Source of the DNA: Streptomyces hyderabadensis
Lineage (GTDB): Bacteria; Actinomycetota; Actinomycetes; Streptomycetales; Streptomycetaceae
Length of the DNA stretch: 64,000 bases
Assembly: GCF_020404845.1 (NCBI RefSeq)
Contig: NZ_JAIOJZ010000018.1
Span: 79,276-143,275, forward strand
Direction: 5' to 3'
Program-made: the position numbers and the translations under genes
The notes under the pieces: generated by a model
What the model saw: only the letters and a program-made list of their open reading frames with translations
Databases searched by the model: none
What the model was told of the DNA's origin: nothing
Shown here: piece after piece, positions 33,358 to 41,917 of the stretch
Numbering within the stretch: position 1 is the stretch's first letter
Layout: every line of letters begins with the position of its first letter

Positions 33358-34235
33358 CGGCGTTCCTGCCATCGGGTGAGCCGGCGTTCGGCGAGGAGGA
33401 GGACGCGGTCCATGAGGAGACCGAGGATTCCGATCGAGATGAGCCCGACGAAGATGGTCGGGAGGTCGTAGTACAGCTGGGCGTTCTGCATGCGGTAGCC
33501 GAGGCCCTCCTGGGCGGCGATCAGCTCCGCGGCGACCAGGGTGGCCCAGGCCGAGCCGAGGCCGACCCGCATGCCGACGAGGATGAAGGGGGTGGAGGCC
33601 GGCACCACCACGCGGGCGAAGATCGTGGCGTCGCGCGCGCCCAGCACCCGGGCGGCGTTGATCAGGGTGCGGTCGACGTTCACCACGCCCTGGAAGGTGG
33701 AGATCACGCAGGCCAGGAACGCGGCGAGGAAGATGACGAAGATCTTCGGGGTCTCGTCGATGCCCATGGCGACCACGGCCAGCGGGATGATCGCCAGCGG
33801 CGGGATGGTGCGGAAGAACTGGATCCAGGGTTCGATCAGTCCGCGCAGGATGCCGTACCAGCCCATCAGGAAGCCCACCGGGACGGCCACGGCCGTGCCG
33901 AGCGCGAAGCCGATGAGGACCCGGGTCAGGCTGGCCAGGGCGTCGTCGGCGAGCGTCCCGTCGCTGATCAGGGTGGCGGCGCGGTCGACGACCTCCGGCG
34001 GGGTCGGCAGCTTGAAGCCCGCCGACGCGAAGGCCCACCAGATGGCGATGCCGAGCGCGACGGACACGGCGTTCAGGGCGAGGGGCAGTCCGCGCCGGCC
34101 CGGACGGGAGTGCTGCGACGGGGACTTGGCGGTGCCCGGCGCACTGTCGTTCCCGTCGGTCGCGGGCGGGGACTCGGGACCCTTCTCGGGCCGCGGATGC
34201 CGCTGGTCGGCGCTCCGCTTGTCAAGGACGGACAT
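33354..34235 (-). CDS. ABC transporter permease (SsuC/TauC-like)
   Basis: A 293-residue membrane protein. About 55 N-terminal residues are polar and proline-rich, followed by six predicted TM helices. 'RALGARDATIF'-type EAA loop is seen as 'NAARVLGARDATIFARVVVPASTPFILVGMR' (in part), typical of the sulfonate/taurine permease group. ATG 34235 has AAGGAG 6 nt upstream. It overlaps the end of the ROK gene by 14 nt, so regulator and transporter are on one transcript. Confidence 0.92.
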   Translation of the reverse strand: MSVLDKRSADQRHPRPEKGPESPPATDGNDSAPGTAKSPSQHSRPGRRGLPLALNAVSVALGIAIWWAFASAGFKLPTPPEVVDRAATLISDGTLADDALASLTRVLIGFALGTAVAVPVGFLMGWYGILRGLIEPWIQFFRTIPPLAIIPLAVVAMGIDETPKIFVIFLAAFLACVISTFQGVVNVDRTLINAARVLGARDATIFARVVVPASTPFILVGMRVGLGSAWATLVAAELIAAQEGLGYRMQNAQLYYDLPTIFVGLISIGILGLLMDRVLLLAERRLTRWQERR

Positions 34236-35487
34236 GGGCGGCTCCTTCGGTGGCGGAGTCGGGTGCATCGGAACGGCCCTTCACGTCGGCGGTTTCGGGA
34301 TACCTCGCCAGCAGGGGTGAGCTGTGGAAGACCGCGGCCAGCGCGCCGATGGCGCCGTCGTCGTCGGAGAGCCGGGCGGCGGCGACGAGGGGACCGGCCG
34401 ACGCGGTCGGGAAGATCTCGGCGGCGAGGGTGGCGGCGACCTGTTCCACGAGGACCGGCGCCAGCCGGGTGATCTCGCCGCCGATGACCACCTTCGCCGG
34501 GTTCAGCATCATGGTCGCGGCACCCACCACGCGTCCCAGGGCGCCCGCGGCCTCCCGCAGCACCCGGTCCACTACGGGGTGGGCTCGGCGCACGGCGTCC
34601 GCGAGGTCGTCCAGGTTCTCCAGGCGCAGGCCGAACTCCCAGCAGGCGGCGAGGATTCCGGGCACCGAGGCCACGGTCTCCAGACAGCCCCGCTTGCCGC
34701 AGCGGCAGGGCCGGCCCGCCGGTTCGACGGTCACGTGCCCCAGTTCGCCGGCCAGCCCGGAGGAGCCCGTCACCAGCTGGCCGCCGACGACGAGACCGCC
34801 GCCGACGCCGTCCGACAGCCGCACGTAGACCAGGTCGGCGACGCTGTCGGCGCCGCTGATGGCCTCCGCGAGGGCGGCGAGGCGGGTGTTGTTGTCGACG
34901 ATCACCGGGGCGTCGAAACGTTCGGCGAAGGCCACGTCGACGCCTTCGGGTGCGGGGCGGAGCACGGTGGTCCCCGCGGTGGCGCGGGGCCAGGCCGCCC
35001 CCTCCGGAGCGGGGTAGGGACCGGGGACGCCGATGCCGATGCCCTGCAGGGCCCCGTAGTGGACGCCCGCCTCGCCGCTCAGCCGGTCGACCAGTTCCAG
35101 GGCGAGTGCGGTGCGGGTCCCCCAGGTCGCGGTGTCCTCGTAGCGGACCGCGCCGGAGACCATGATCTCGTGCGCGGCGTCGGCGACGACGACGTGGACC
35201 CGCCGGTGTCCGAAGTCGACGCCCATGAACTGCGCCGACGCCGGGTCCAGCGCCAGCCGTTCGGCCGGTCGTCCACTGCCCTCGCGGCGGGAGGCGTCGG
35301 TGTCCACGACGACGATGGCGCCTCGCTGCAGGAGGTGGCCGGTGATCTCGGAGAGGGTGGTGCGGGACAGGCCCACGACCCGGGCGATCTCGCCCCGGCT
35401 CATGGCGCCGTTCTCCTGCAGCGCACGCATGACGCGCTCTTCGTGGGTCCGCCTGACCAGTGCGTGCACTCCGCTGGGCATCTGCAT
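34222..35487 (-). CDS. ROK-family transcriptional regulator
   Basis: A 421-residue NagC/XylR-type protein. An N-terminal winged HTH ('MSRGEIARVVGLSRTTLSEITGHLLQRG') precedes the sugar kinase-like ROK fold. The zinc motif is complete in 'CRCGKRGCLE', and 'GIGIGVPGP' and 'VDNNTRLAALAE' are ROK signatures. It is first in the operon with the organosulfate transporter, sulfatase and FGE, so the cluster probably responds to a sugar or sugar derivative. The ATG at 35487 fits a leaderless transcript from a good promoter ending 7 nt upstream. Confidence 0.92.
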   Translation of the reverse strand: MQMPSGVHALVRRTHEERVMRALQENGAMSRGEIARVVGLSRTTLSEITGHLLQRGAIVVVDTDASRREGSGRPAERLALDPASAQFMGVDFGHRRVHVVVADAAHEIMVSGAVRYEDTATWGTRTALALELVDRLSGEAGVHYGALQGIGIGVPGPYPAPEGAAWPRATAGTTVLRPAPEGVDVAFAERFDAPVIVDNNTRLAALAEAISGADSVADLVYVRLSDGVGGGLVVGGQLVTGSSGLAGELGHVTVEPAGRPCRCGKRGCLETVASVPGILAACWEFGLRLENLDDLADAVRRAHPVVDRVLREAAGALGRVVGAATMMLNPAKVVIGGEITRLAPVLVEQVAATLAAEIFPTASAGPLVAAARLSDDDGAIGALAAVFHSSPLLARYPETADVKGRSDAPDSATEGAAHVRP

Positions 35488-35494
35488 GCCGGTC

Positions 35495-35523
35495 AACGTA
35501 GGGAGGCTCGATTATTCCGTCAA
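35495..35523 (-). promoter_or_regulatory. Leaderless promoter of the ROK/organosulfate operon
   Basis: TTGACG (35523-35518), exactly 17 nt, then TACGTT (35500-35495), 7 nt before ATG 35487, with no Shine-Dalgarno. GATTATTC (35510-35517) lies between the boxes and recurs at 35598-35605 near the divergent promoter, a candidate shared operator element. Confidence 0.7.
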
Positions 35524-35615
35524 CACTCCGACAGAAAGATGCAATGAAGCGTTCACAATGCCCGGTGGACCGGGTCAAGGCGGGGTCGGCCGGCGTGGAT
35601 TATTCGTCCGGCCTG

Positions 35616-35645
35616 TTGACGTAAATGTGCGGGCGTTCGCATGCT
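35616..35645 (+). promoter_or_regulatory. Leaderless promoter of the secreted beta-propeller gene
   Basis: TTGACG (35616-35621), 18-nt spacer, CATGCT (35640-35645), then 7 nt to ATG 35653. The upstream copy of GATTATTC (35598-35605) suggests common control with the ROK operon. Confidence 0.5.
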
Positions 35646-35652
35646 GTGCGCC

Positions 35653-37011
35653 ATGACCGATGCCGAGTACGGACTGCACCGACGATCCCTGCTGGCCGGC
35701 GCCGCCGGTGTGGGGGCTGCCTTCACCCTGCCCGCGGGCGCCGCGCAGGCGGCTCCCGCGTCGGCCCCCGCATCCCCGCCTTCGGCCGGGGCGTCGCACC
35801 GGTACCCGCGCAACTGGCCCGACCCCGAGCCGTACGGCGCCGCGGACGCCCGGGCCGACCTGTGGCCGCGCGAGGACAACTCGTTCGTCCTCCCGCTGGA
35901 GCTGCGCCCCCGTGACGAGGAGCGCGGCACGGTCTGGATGCGCGACACCTACGTCAACTGCTTCGTCGTCGACGGCCGCCCCCTGTACGTCGCCACCGGT
36001 ACGACCCGGGTGCCGGGACTCGACGTCGCCGGTCCCTGGAACGACGGCATCTTCGTGTGGCTGGCCCCCTCCCTCAAGGGCCCGTGGCGGCTGGCGGACA
36101 CGACCGGCATCCGGCCCGGGGCGGAGCGCGGCAAGGTGTGGTCACCGGAGTTCGCCGGGGAGAACCGGCCCGGCCGCACCGTCGTCGCGCCCTGGCAGGA
36201 GTACTGGTACGACGAGCAGTTCGGCAAGCGGGGCCAGGCCTGGGCGCCGGAGCTGCACTACTTCCGCGGCACCTGGTACCTCGTGGCGTGCATGGGCGAC
36301 CACTCCCGCAAGGTCGGTTCCTTCATGCTGGTGAGCGAGGGCGGCGTCGAGGGGCCGTACCGGCTGATCGAGGGGAACCTGGACAAGCCCTTCGGCGACT
36401 CGTTCATCGGGGGGCCGAAGTTCATCGAGCCCGGCGCCTACCACCACATCGACGGCGGCCTGTTCTCCGAGGGCGACGACGCCTGGCTCGTGCTCCACAA
36501 CGACCTGTACGCGAAGTTCCGGGACGACATGGAGGACATCGTCACGACCACGGACCTGCCCCGGTTCCAGCAGACCCCGTACTCCCCCGAGCCGTACCTG
36601 GAGGGCGCCTACGTGTTCAAGTACCGGGGCAAGTACCACCTCGTGCACGCCGCCTGGGACCGCACCTCCGTCAACGCCGACGGCACCGTCCGCCAGGCCT
36701 ACGACGTGCCCGCCGCGGGACGGGTGCAGTACCAGTACGACGCGGTCGTGGCCGTGGCCGACCGGTTCGAGGGTCCGTACTCGAAGCGGTACACCGCGGG
36801 AGTCGGCGCCGGTCACAACAACTTCTTCGTCGATCACCGGGGCGGCCTGTGGGCGACGTACTTCCTGAACCCGGCCGCCGGCTACTGGTCCGGCGCCTCG
36901 CGCGTCGCCCGGGCCGCGGTGCCCGGTGTCGTACGGCTCGAGTGGACCGGCCCGGCGGACGGCCGGCTGTACGTCGAGCGCAGGCCCGAGGGGCGCGGCG
37001 ACCGGTCCTGA
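35653..37011 (+). CDS. Tat-exported glycoside hydrolase-like protein (five-bladed beta-propeller, GH43/GH117-like)
   Basis: A 452-residue secreted protein. The signal peptide has a twin-arginine start 'LHRRSLLAGAAGVGAAFTLPAG' (in part) ending in 'AQAAPA'. The mature part shows repeated blade-like blocks: 'MRDTYVNCFVVDGRPLYVATGTTR', 'WNDGIFVWLAPSLKGPWRLADT', 'WAPELHYFRGTWYLVACMG', 'LEGAYVFKYRGKYHLVHAAWD' (each quoted in part). Asp/Glu-rich loops and 'WAPELHY' fit furanosidase-type clans, but I cannot name the family or catalytic trio with certainty. Being divergent from the ROK/sulfatase operon suggests release of a sulfated sugar outside the cell. Confidence 0.75.
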   Translation: MTDAEYGLHRRSLLAGAAGVGAAFTLPAGAAQAAPASAPASPPSAGASHRYPRNWPDPEPYGAADARADLWPREDNSFVLPLELRPRDEERGTVWMRDTYVNCFVVDGRPLYVATGTTRVPGLDVAGPWNDGIFVWLAPSLKGPWRLADTTGIRPGAERGKVWSPEFAGENRPGRTVVAPWQEYWYDEQFGKRGQAWAPELHYFRGTWYLVACMGDHSRKVGSFMLVSEGGVEGPYRLIEGNLDKPFGDSFIGGPKFIEPGAYHHIDGGLFSEGDDAWLVLHNDLYAKFRDDMEDIVTTTDLPRFQQTPYSPEPYLEGAYVFKYRGKYHLVHAAWDRTSVNADGTVRQAYDVPAAGRVQYQYDAVVAVADRFEGPYSKRYTAGVGAGHNNFFVDHRGGLWATYFLNPAAGYWSGASRVARAAVPGVVRLEWTGPADGRLYVERRPEGRGDRS

Positions 37012-37023
37012 GCAGCGGCGGAA

Positions 37024-37063
37024 CCGTACCGCCGCTCCCTCGCATGCCGTGGCGGCGGTACGG
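37024..37063 (+). terminator. Hairpin after the beta-propeller gene
   Basis: Perfect 12-bp arms CCGTACCGCCGC / GCGGCGGTACGG with a 16-nt loop, starting 12 nt after the stop codon. The right arm abuts a TAGTGT box (37067-37072) that could be the -10 of the next gene. Confidence 0.65.
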
Positions 37064-37143
37064 GCGTAGTGTCCAGATATGGGTGGTGTTCGGGGTGGCC
37101 GGCGTCGGGCAGCCCGGCCGGCGCGGACGCGGGCGGACCGCTG

Positions 37144-39306
37144 ATGGACTCCGCGATGACGGCCGTGGTGCGGGCGAGCGGTGCGTTCGGAGGGATCCTG
37201 TACGTACTGCCACCGGGGGAGAACGCCGTGTGGCAGGTCCTGGTCACGGGGGTCCCGCAGGAGATGGCCGCGCCGTGGCGGCGGGTCGGGCTGAAGGACC
37301 CGATGCCCGTGGCGGACGCGGTCCGCGAGCACCGGCTGGTGTGGGCGGGCGGCCGCGAGGAGATGGCCCGCGAGTATCCGCGGCTGGCACTCGTCCTGCC
37401 GTACGACTTCGGGCTGGCCGCCGCACCGCTCGTCTCGGGCACCGCCGTCCGGGGCGGTCTGGTGCTGCTGTGGCCCGCGAACCACCCGTCGCGGCTGAGC
37501 GCCGGTGAGCAGGAGGTCATCCGGGCGGGCTGCCGCCGCCTGGGCGACAGCCTGCAGCGGGCGCTCGACCGGGGCGAACCGCTGCCGCCCCCGGACCGCC
37601 CCCGGACCCTGCCGCCGGCGGCACCGCGCACCCCCTCCCCCGCCGAGGCGACCGCCCTGTCCGCCTTCGTGGACCGCCTGCCCGGCGGCTCGTGCGCGCT
37701 GGACCTGGAGGGGCGCCTCACCTTCGTCACCCCGGGGGCGGCCGAGCTGCTCGGCGTCGACCGGTCCCTGCTGGTGGGTGCCCTGCCGTGGGAGGCGCTG
37801 CCCTGGATGGACGTGCCGCACGTCGAGGACCGCTACCGCGCCGCGCTGGTCAGCCGGAGTCCGCAGGCCTTCACCGTGCTGCGCCCGCCGGGGACGTGGC
37901 TGTCCTTCGAGCTGTACCCGGACGCCACCGGGCTGAGCGTGCGCATCACCCGCACCAGCCCGGAGGCGGACGCTCCCCCGTCCGGATCGGTGCAGACCTC
38001 GGGCCCCAGCCGTGCCACGGTGCTCTACCACCTGATGCACCTGGCCTCCACCCTGACCGAGGCGGTCAGCGTGCAGGACGTGGTCCAGCAGACCGCCGAC
38101 CAGCTGATGCCGGCGCTCGGGGCGCAGGCCATGGTGGTGATGGCCCCGGCGGACGGCCGTCTGAAGATCGTCGGCCAGCGCGGCTACCACCCGCAGCTGC
38201 TGAGGCGCTTCGACGGCACGCCCCTCACCTCGGCCCTCCCCGGTGTCGACGTCATGGCCACGGGCGTGCCGGGATTCTGGACCACCTTCGAGGAACTCCA
38301 CGCGGCCTACCCCGCCATGAGGCACGAGGACGGGATGGCCGCATGGGCGCTGCTGCCGCTGATCGCCTCCGGCCGCCCCATCGGCTCGCTCCTGCTCTCC
38401 TACCGGCGGCCCCACGTCTTCCCGCCGGGCGAACGGGCCGCCCTCACCTCGCTGGCCGGCCTGGTCGGGCAGGCCCTGGACCGGGCCCGGCTCTACGACG
38501 CCAAGCACCACCTCGCCCACCGTCTGCAGTCCGCCCTGCTGCCCCACACCCTCCCCGAGGTGCCCGGTCTGAACGTCGCCGCCCGCTACCTGCCGGCCGC
38601 CCGGGGACTGGGCATCGGCGGCGACTTCTACGACGTCATCCGCCTCGACGCGCACACCGCCGGCGTCACCATCGGCGATGTGCAGGGACACAACGTGGAC
38701 GCCGCGGCGCTCATGGGGCAGGTCCGCACCGCCGTGCACGCCAACGCCACCGTGGGGGCGCCGCCCGACGACGTCCTGGCCCGCACCAACCGGCTGCTCA
38801 CCGACCTGGACCCCGGTCTGTTCACCAGCTGCGCCTACGTCCACCTCGACCTCGCCACGCACCGCGCCTGCGTGGCGCTGGCCGGACATCCGCCTCCCCT
38901 GCTGCGCCACGCGGACGGGCAGGTCCAGCCCCTGCACGTGCCGCCTGGTCTGCTGCTGGGCATCGAGCGGGACGCCCGGTATCCCGCGCTGGAGTTCCCG
39001 TTGCCGCCCGGCAGTGTGCTCGCCCTCTACACCGACGGACTCGTCGAGGCGCCCGGGGTCGACCTGGACGACGCGATCGCGGCCCTCGCCGGGCTCCTCG
39101 AACACGGCGACCCCGGCGACCTGGACGCCATGGCGGACACCCTCATCCGGCACGCGCCCACCCCGGGCGACGACATCGCGCTGGTCCTCGTCGGTCCGCC
39201 CGCGGGGACGGCGGGGCACTCCAGGGGCCACTCGATCGTTTTCCCTGGCAAGAAGGACGACCGCCGGTCGACACGGGCCGGCAGCGGAGGAGAAGACCCT
39301 TCATGA
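37144..39306 (+). CDS. GAF/PAS-containing SpoIIE-type PP2C phosphatase
   Basis: A 720-residue signalling phosphatase. Order: N-terminal GAF-like domain (about 1-150), Pro-rich linker, PAS-like domain ('VDRLPGGSCALDLEGRLTFV', about 180-285), second GAF (about 300-440), then the SpoIIE/RsbU phosphatase domain (about 455-690) with 'GIGGDFYDVIRLD', 'GDVQGHNVDAAALMGQVR' and 'LALYTDGLVE'. Such proteins dephosphorylate anti-anti-sigma factors in stress and development cascades. ATG 37144 is preferred; an upstream GTG (37069) would add 25 atypical residues. It is coupled to the CBS-BON gene by ATGA. No membrane segment is seen. Confidence 0.88.
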   Translation: MDSAMTAVVRASGAFGGILYVLPPGENAVWQVLVTGVPQEMAAPWRRVGLKDPMPVADAVREHRLVWAGGREEMAREYPRLALVLPYDFGLAAAPLVSGTAVRGGLVLLWPANHPSRLSAGEQEVIRAGCRRLGDSLQRALDRGEPLPPPDRPRTLPPAAPRTPSPAEATALSAFVDRLPGGSCALDLEGRLTFVTPGAAELLGVDRSLLVGALPWEALPWMDVPHVEDRYRAALVSRSPQAFTVLRPPGTWLSFELYPDATGLSVRITRTSPEADAPPSGSVQTSGPSRATVLYHLMHLASTLTEAVSVQDVVQQTADQLMPALGAQAMVVMAPADGRLKIVGQRGYHPQLLRRFDGTPLTSALPGVDVMATGVPGFWTTFEELHAAYPAMRHEDGMAAWALLPLIASGRPIGSLLLSYRRPHVFPPGERAALTSLAGLVGQALDRARLYDAKHHLAHRLQSALLPHTLPEVPGLNVAARYLPAARGLGIGGDFYDVIRLDAHTAGVTIGDVQGHNVDAAALMGQVRTAVHANATVGAPPDDVLARTNRLLTDLDPGLFTSCAYVHLDLATHRACVALAGHPPPLLRHADGQVQPLHVPPGLLLGIERDARYPALEFPLPPGSVLALYTDGLVEAPGVDLDDAIAALAGLLEHGDPGDLDAMADTLIRHAPTPGDDIALVLVGPPAGTAGHSRGHSIVFPGKKDDRRSTRAGSGGEDPS

Positions 39307-39974
39307 AACACCAGAGGGTGCGCGATCTGATGAGCGACGCCGTGGTCCGCGTGCAGTGGGGCACACCGTTCAAGGAGATCGCCCACCTGCTGCTGGAGTA
39401 CGACATCACGGCGGTGCCGGTGGTCGACGGGGAGAACCGCCCGGTGGGGGTGGTGTCGGAGGCCGACCTGCTGCAGAAGATGTGGGGCGGGGAGCCCGAC
39501 GGCTCCCCCGAGCACGCCGGGTGGTCCCGGGCCTCGGCCGCCAAGGCGGGTGCCACGGACGCGGCCGGGCTCATGACCTCGCCCGCTCTGTGCGCACGGG
39601 AGGGCTGGAGCGTCGTGGACGCCGCCCGGGTGATGGCCCGGCACCGCATCAAACGGCTCCTGGTGGTGGACGAGGACGGGCGGCTGGCCGGGGTCGTCAG
39701 CCGCAGCGACCTGCTGCGGGTCTTCCTGCGCACGGACCGCGCCATCCGCACCGAGATCATCGAAGAGGCCCTGGTCAAGGCGCTCGGCCTGGCTCCCTCC
39801 TCGGTGCAGGTGGATGTGACGCACGGTCATGTCGTGCTCAGCGGCCGGCTCCCGGCCCATGTGTCGGCGCCGCTGCTGGAGGAGCACTGCCGGAGCGTGG
39901 ACGGCGTCGTCGCCGTGGAGTTCCGGCCGGCCGGCGAGGCCGACGCCGAGGATCCCGCGGCCGTCGGTTCCTGA
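39303..39974 (+). CDS. CBS-domain pair protein with C-terminal BON domain
   Basis: A 223-residue protein. Two CBS domains: 'VRDLMSDAVVRVQWGTPFKEIAHLLLEYDITAVPVVD...' (1-60) and 'LMTSPALCAREGWSVVDAARVMARHRIKRLLVVDEDG' (85-145; both shortened), followed by a BON-like segment 'IIEEALVKALGLAPSSVQVDVTHGHVVLSG' (150-210). CBS pairs bind adenine nucleotides; BON domains may bind lipid. ATG 39303 overlaps the phosphatase stop and has GGAGGAG upstream, so the two are co-translated. This type is often seen in dormancy or stress regulons of actinobacteria. Confidence 0.9.
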   Translation: MKHQRVRDLMSDAVVRVQWGTPFKEIAHLLLEYDITAVPVVDGENRPVGVVSEADLLQKMWGGEPDGSPEHAGWSRASAAKAGATDAAGLMTSPALCAREGWSVVDAARVMARHRIKRLLVVDEDGRLAGVVSRSDLLRVFLRTDRAIRTEIIEEALVKALGLAPSSVQVDVTHGHVVLSGRLPAHVSAPLLEEHCRSVDGVVAVEFRPAGEADAEDPAAVGS

Positions 39975-40112
39975 GCCGTCCGCTCCGCACCCGTCCGCTT
40001 CTGCCCGCCGGTCCGGGCGCAGGCGGCCGGGTCGTCCTGACGGGGTGAGATCCGCCTAACAGTGTTCGGATTCTTGATGTCCCGTCAGGCTCTGCCGCCC
40101 TAGGCTCGCCGC

Positions 40113-40850
40113 ATGCCCGCAACCCGACACACCACCACGGCTCCGGTCCCGCTCCGCGAGCGACGCCGGGCGGCCGCCGCCCAGGAGATACTCGACGCCG
40201 CCGAGCGGCAGATCGGCGAACAGGGGCCCGCCGCCCTGTCGCTGCGCGCGGTCGCCCGCAGTCTCGGCATGACCGTGCAGGCCCTTTACCACTACTTCCC
40301 GAACCGCGACGCCCTCGTCACCGCCCTCATCGCCAAGGCGTACGGCGAGCTGTCCGACGCGTTGCAGGCCGCCGCCGACGCCGAGCGCGCGGCCCCCTCG
40401 TCCGCGCCGCGTCTGGTCGCGGTGGCCGAGGCCTACCGGGACTGGGGCGTCGCGCGTCCGGAGCACTTCCAGCTCCTCTACGGGACGCCGCTGCGGTACT
40501 ACGCGGCGCCCGCCGAGGGCCCGACCACACAGGCGGTCCGCCGGATGGGCGCGGTCTTCCAGCGGGAGCTGTTCGCCGGCTTCTCCCCGGCGCAGCTCGC
40601 GGCGGCCGACGTCCCCCCGCTCTCGCCCCCGTACCGGGAGCATCTGGAGCAGCTCCCCCTGCACGCCCAGGGCGATCTGCCGCCCGCCGCGGTCGCCCTG
40701 TTCCTGAGCGCGTGGGGGCATGTGCACGGGCTGGTCGTCCTGGAGGTGTTCGGGCACACCGCGTACCTCGGTGCCCATCAGGCGGAGGTGTTCCGCACAT
40801 CGGTGCGGATGATGCTGGAGGACGTCCACCGCAGGATCCCCGCGGCCTGA
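40113..40850 (+). CDS. TetR-family regulator with WHG-type C-terminal domain
   Basis: A 245-residue regulator. The HTH is 'LSLRAVARSLGMTVQALYHYFPNRDALV' (about residues 45-72). The C-terminal part contains 'FLSAWGHVHGLVVLEVFGH', the WHG signature region of one TetR subgroup. TAGGCT at 40101-40106 lies 6 nt before ATG 40113, consistent with a leaderless message. No obvious target gene is adjacent: the next gene is convergent and the CBS-BON gene is co-directional but separate. Confidence 0.88.
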   Translation: MPATRHTTTAPVPLRERRRAAAAQEILDAAERQIGEQGPAALSLRAVARSLGMTVQALYHYFPNRDALVTALIAKAYGELSDALQAAADAERAAPSSAPRLVAVAEAYRDWGVARPEHFQLLYGTPLRYYAAPAEGPTTQAVRRMGAVFQRELFAGFSPAQLAAADVPPLSPPYREHLEQLPLHAQGDLPPAAVALFLSAWGHVHGLVVLEVFGHTAYLGAHQAEVFRTSVRMMLEDVHRRIPAA

Positions 40851-40863
40851 CCGGAGGCGGTTG

Positions 40864-41811
40864 TCAGGTGTGCCGGTCGCCGTCCCGGCCCTCTCGGGAG
40901 GGATCCGGGGCGGACAGGGCCTCGATCTCGGGGTGGTCGCGCAGGGCGGCGATCACCGCGTTCACCGCGGCGCGCTGCGGGGCACCGCGCCGCACCACGA
41001 CGGCGACGTTGCGGTGCACCGGAGGGCTCAGCCGCCGGGTGACGACGGCGTGGTCCGAGGTGACCGCGAGGGCGGGCAGCAGCGCGATCGAACCGGTCGT
41101 CTCGACATGCCGCAGCAGCATGAGGTAGTTGCTGAACCGGCAGGCCACCCGGGGTTCGAAGCCCGCCTCGCGGCAGAGCCGGACGGTCAGGTCCGCCATG
41201 TACGACTGCGGCCGGTCGCAGGCCCAGGTCTCCTCCTTGCACGCCGCGAGGCTCACCGCGGTGCGCGCGGCCAGCGGATGGCCGTGCGGCAGCACCAGCA
41301 GGACCGGGTCGCTGCCGAGCGACATGACGTCGAGGTCCGCGCCCCACGTCAGGCCGGAGTAGTCGGTGGTGGTGACGATGACGTCCGCCTCGCCCGAGCG
41401 CAGGGCGGGGCCGCTCTCGTGCGGCTCCATCTCCACCAGCTCCAGGTCCAGGTGCGGGTGGGTGGCGGCCAGCCGGTTCGCCGCCGGGACGGCGAGGCTG
41501 TAGATGGCGCTCTGGAACACGGCGAGCCGCACGGTCCCGATGGGCTCCTCGTTCAGGGCGCGCAGTTCGGCCTCGACGTCGGCCATCCGGTCCAGGATCT
41601 CCCGGCCCCGGCGGGCCAGCAGGAGTCCGGCCGGGGTCAGCCGCACCCGCCGTCCGGTCCGCTCGATCAGCCGGCACCGGGTCTCGGTCTCCAGCACCGC
41701 CAGCTGCTGGGAGACCGTCGAGGCGCTCAGGTGCAGGGTGTCGGCGACCGCACGGACGGTACCGAGGGTGTCGAGCTGGCTGAGCAGGTGCAGCCGTCCG
41801 GAGTTGAGCAC
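40864..41811 (-). CDS. LysR-family regulator, likely of the dialkylglycine decarboxylase gene
   Basis: A 315-residue regulator. The HTH is 'GTVRAVADTLHLSASTVSQQLAVLETETRCRLI' (about 14-45), and 'FQSAIYSLAVPAANRLAATHP' starts the effector domain. Start GTG 41811 is preferred: TACCAT lies 6 nt upstream, and the longer frame runs through the operator and promoter of the divergent gene. In Burkholderia the dialkylglycine decarboxylase gene is controlled by the LysR-type DgdR, so this could be the functional counterpart. Confidence 0.88.
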   Translation of the reverse strand: MLNSGRLHLLSQLDTLGTVRAVADTLHLSASTVSQQLAVLETETRCRLIERTGRRVRLTPAGLLLARRGREILDRMADVEAELRALNEEPIGTVRLAVFQSAIYSLAVPAANRLAATHPHLDLELVEMEPHESGPALRSGEADVIVTTTDYSGLTWGADLDVMSLGSDPVLLVLPHGHPLAARTAVSLAACKEETWACDRPQSYMADLTVRLCREAGFEPRVACRFSNYLMLLRHVETTGSIALLPALAVTSDHAVVTRRLSPPVHRNVAVVVRRGAPQRAAVNAVIAALRDHPEIEALSAPDPSREGRDGDRHT

Positions 41812-41840
41812 ACGGCGATGGTACGGCGCACATCCGTCTT

Positions 41841-41861
41841 CTGTACGATTCTGGCGTACAG
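41841..41861. promoter_or_regulatory. LysR-type inverted repeat between regulator and decarboxylase genes
   Basis: Perfect 7-bp arms CTGTACG and CGTACAG around ATTCTGG, 21 bp in total, containing a T-N11-A core. It lies 20 nt upstream of the -35 box of the decarboxylase promoter, the usual place for LysR activation. Confidence 0.75.
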
Positions 41862-41880
41862 GGGCGTCGAATCTGTGCGA

Positions 41881-41910
41881 TGGACACGCGCAGCGGCCCG
41901 TCCCTACCGT
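41881..41910 (+). promoter_or_regulatory. Leaderless promoter of the dialkylglycine decarboxylase gene
   Basis: TGGACA (41881-41886), 18-nt spacer, TACCGT (41905-41910), then 7 nt to ATG 41918. There is no Shine-Dalgarno site. Confidence 0.65.
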
Positions 41911-41917
41911 CGTTCGC

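Noticed and set aside
40038..40087. TGACGGG ... CCCGTCA inverted repeat before the TetR gene at 40113
   Set aside because: A 36-nt gap separates short arms, which is too loose to call an operator; chance is likely in this GC content.
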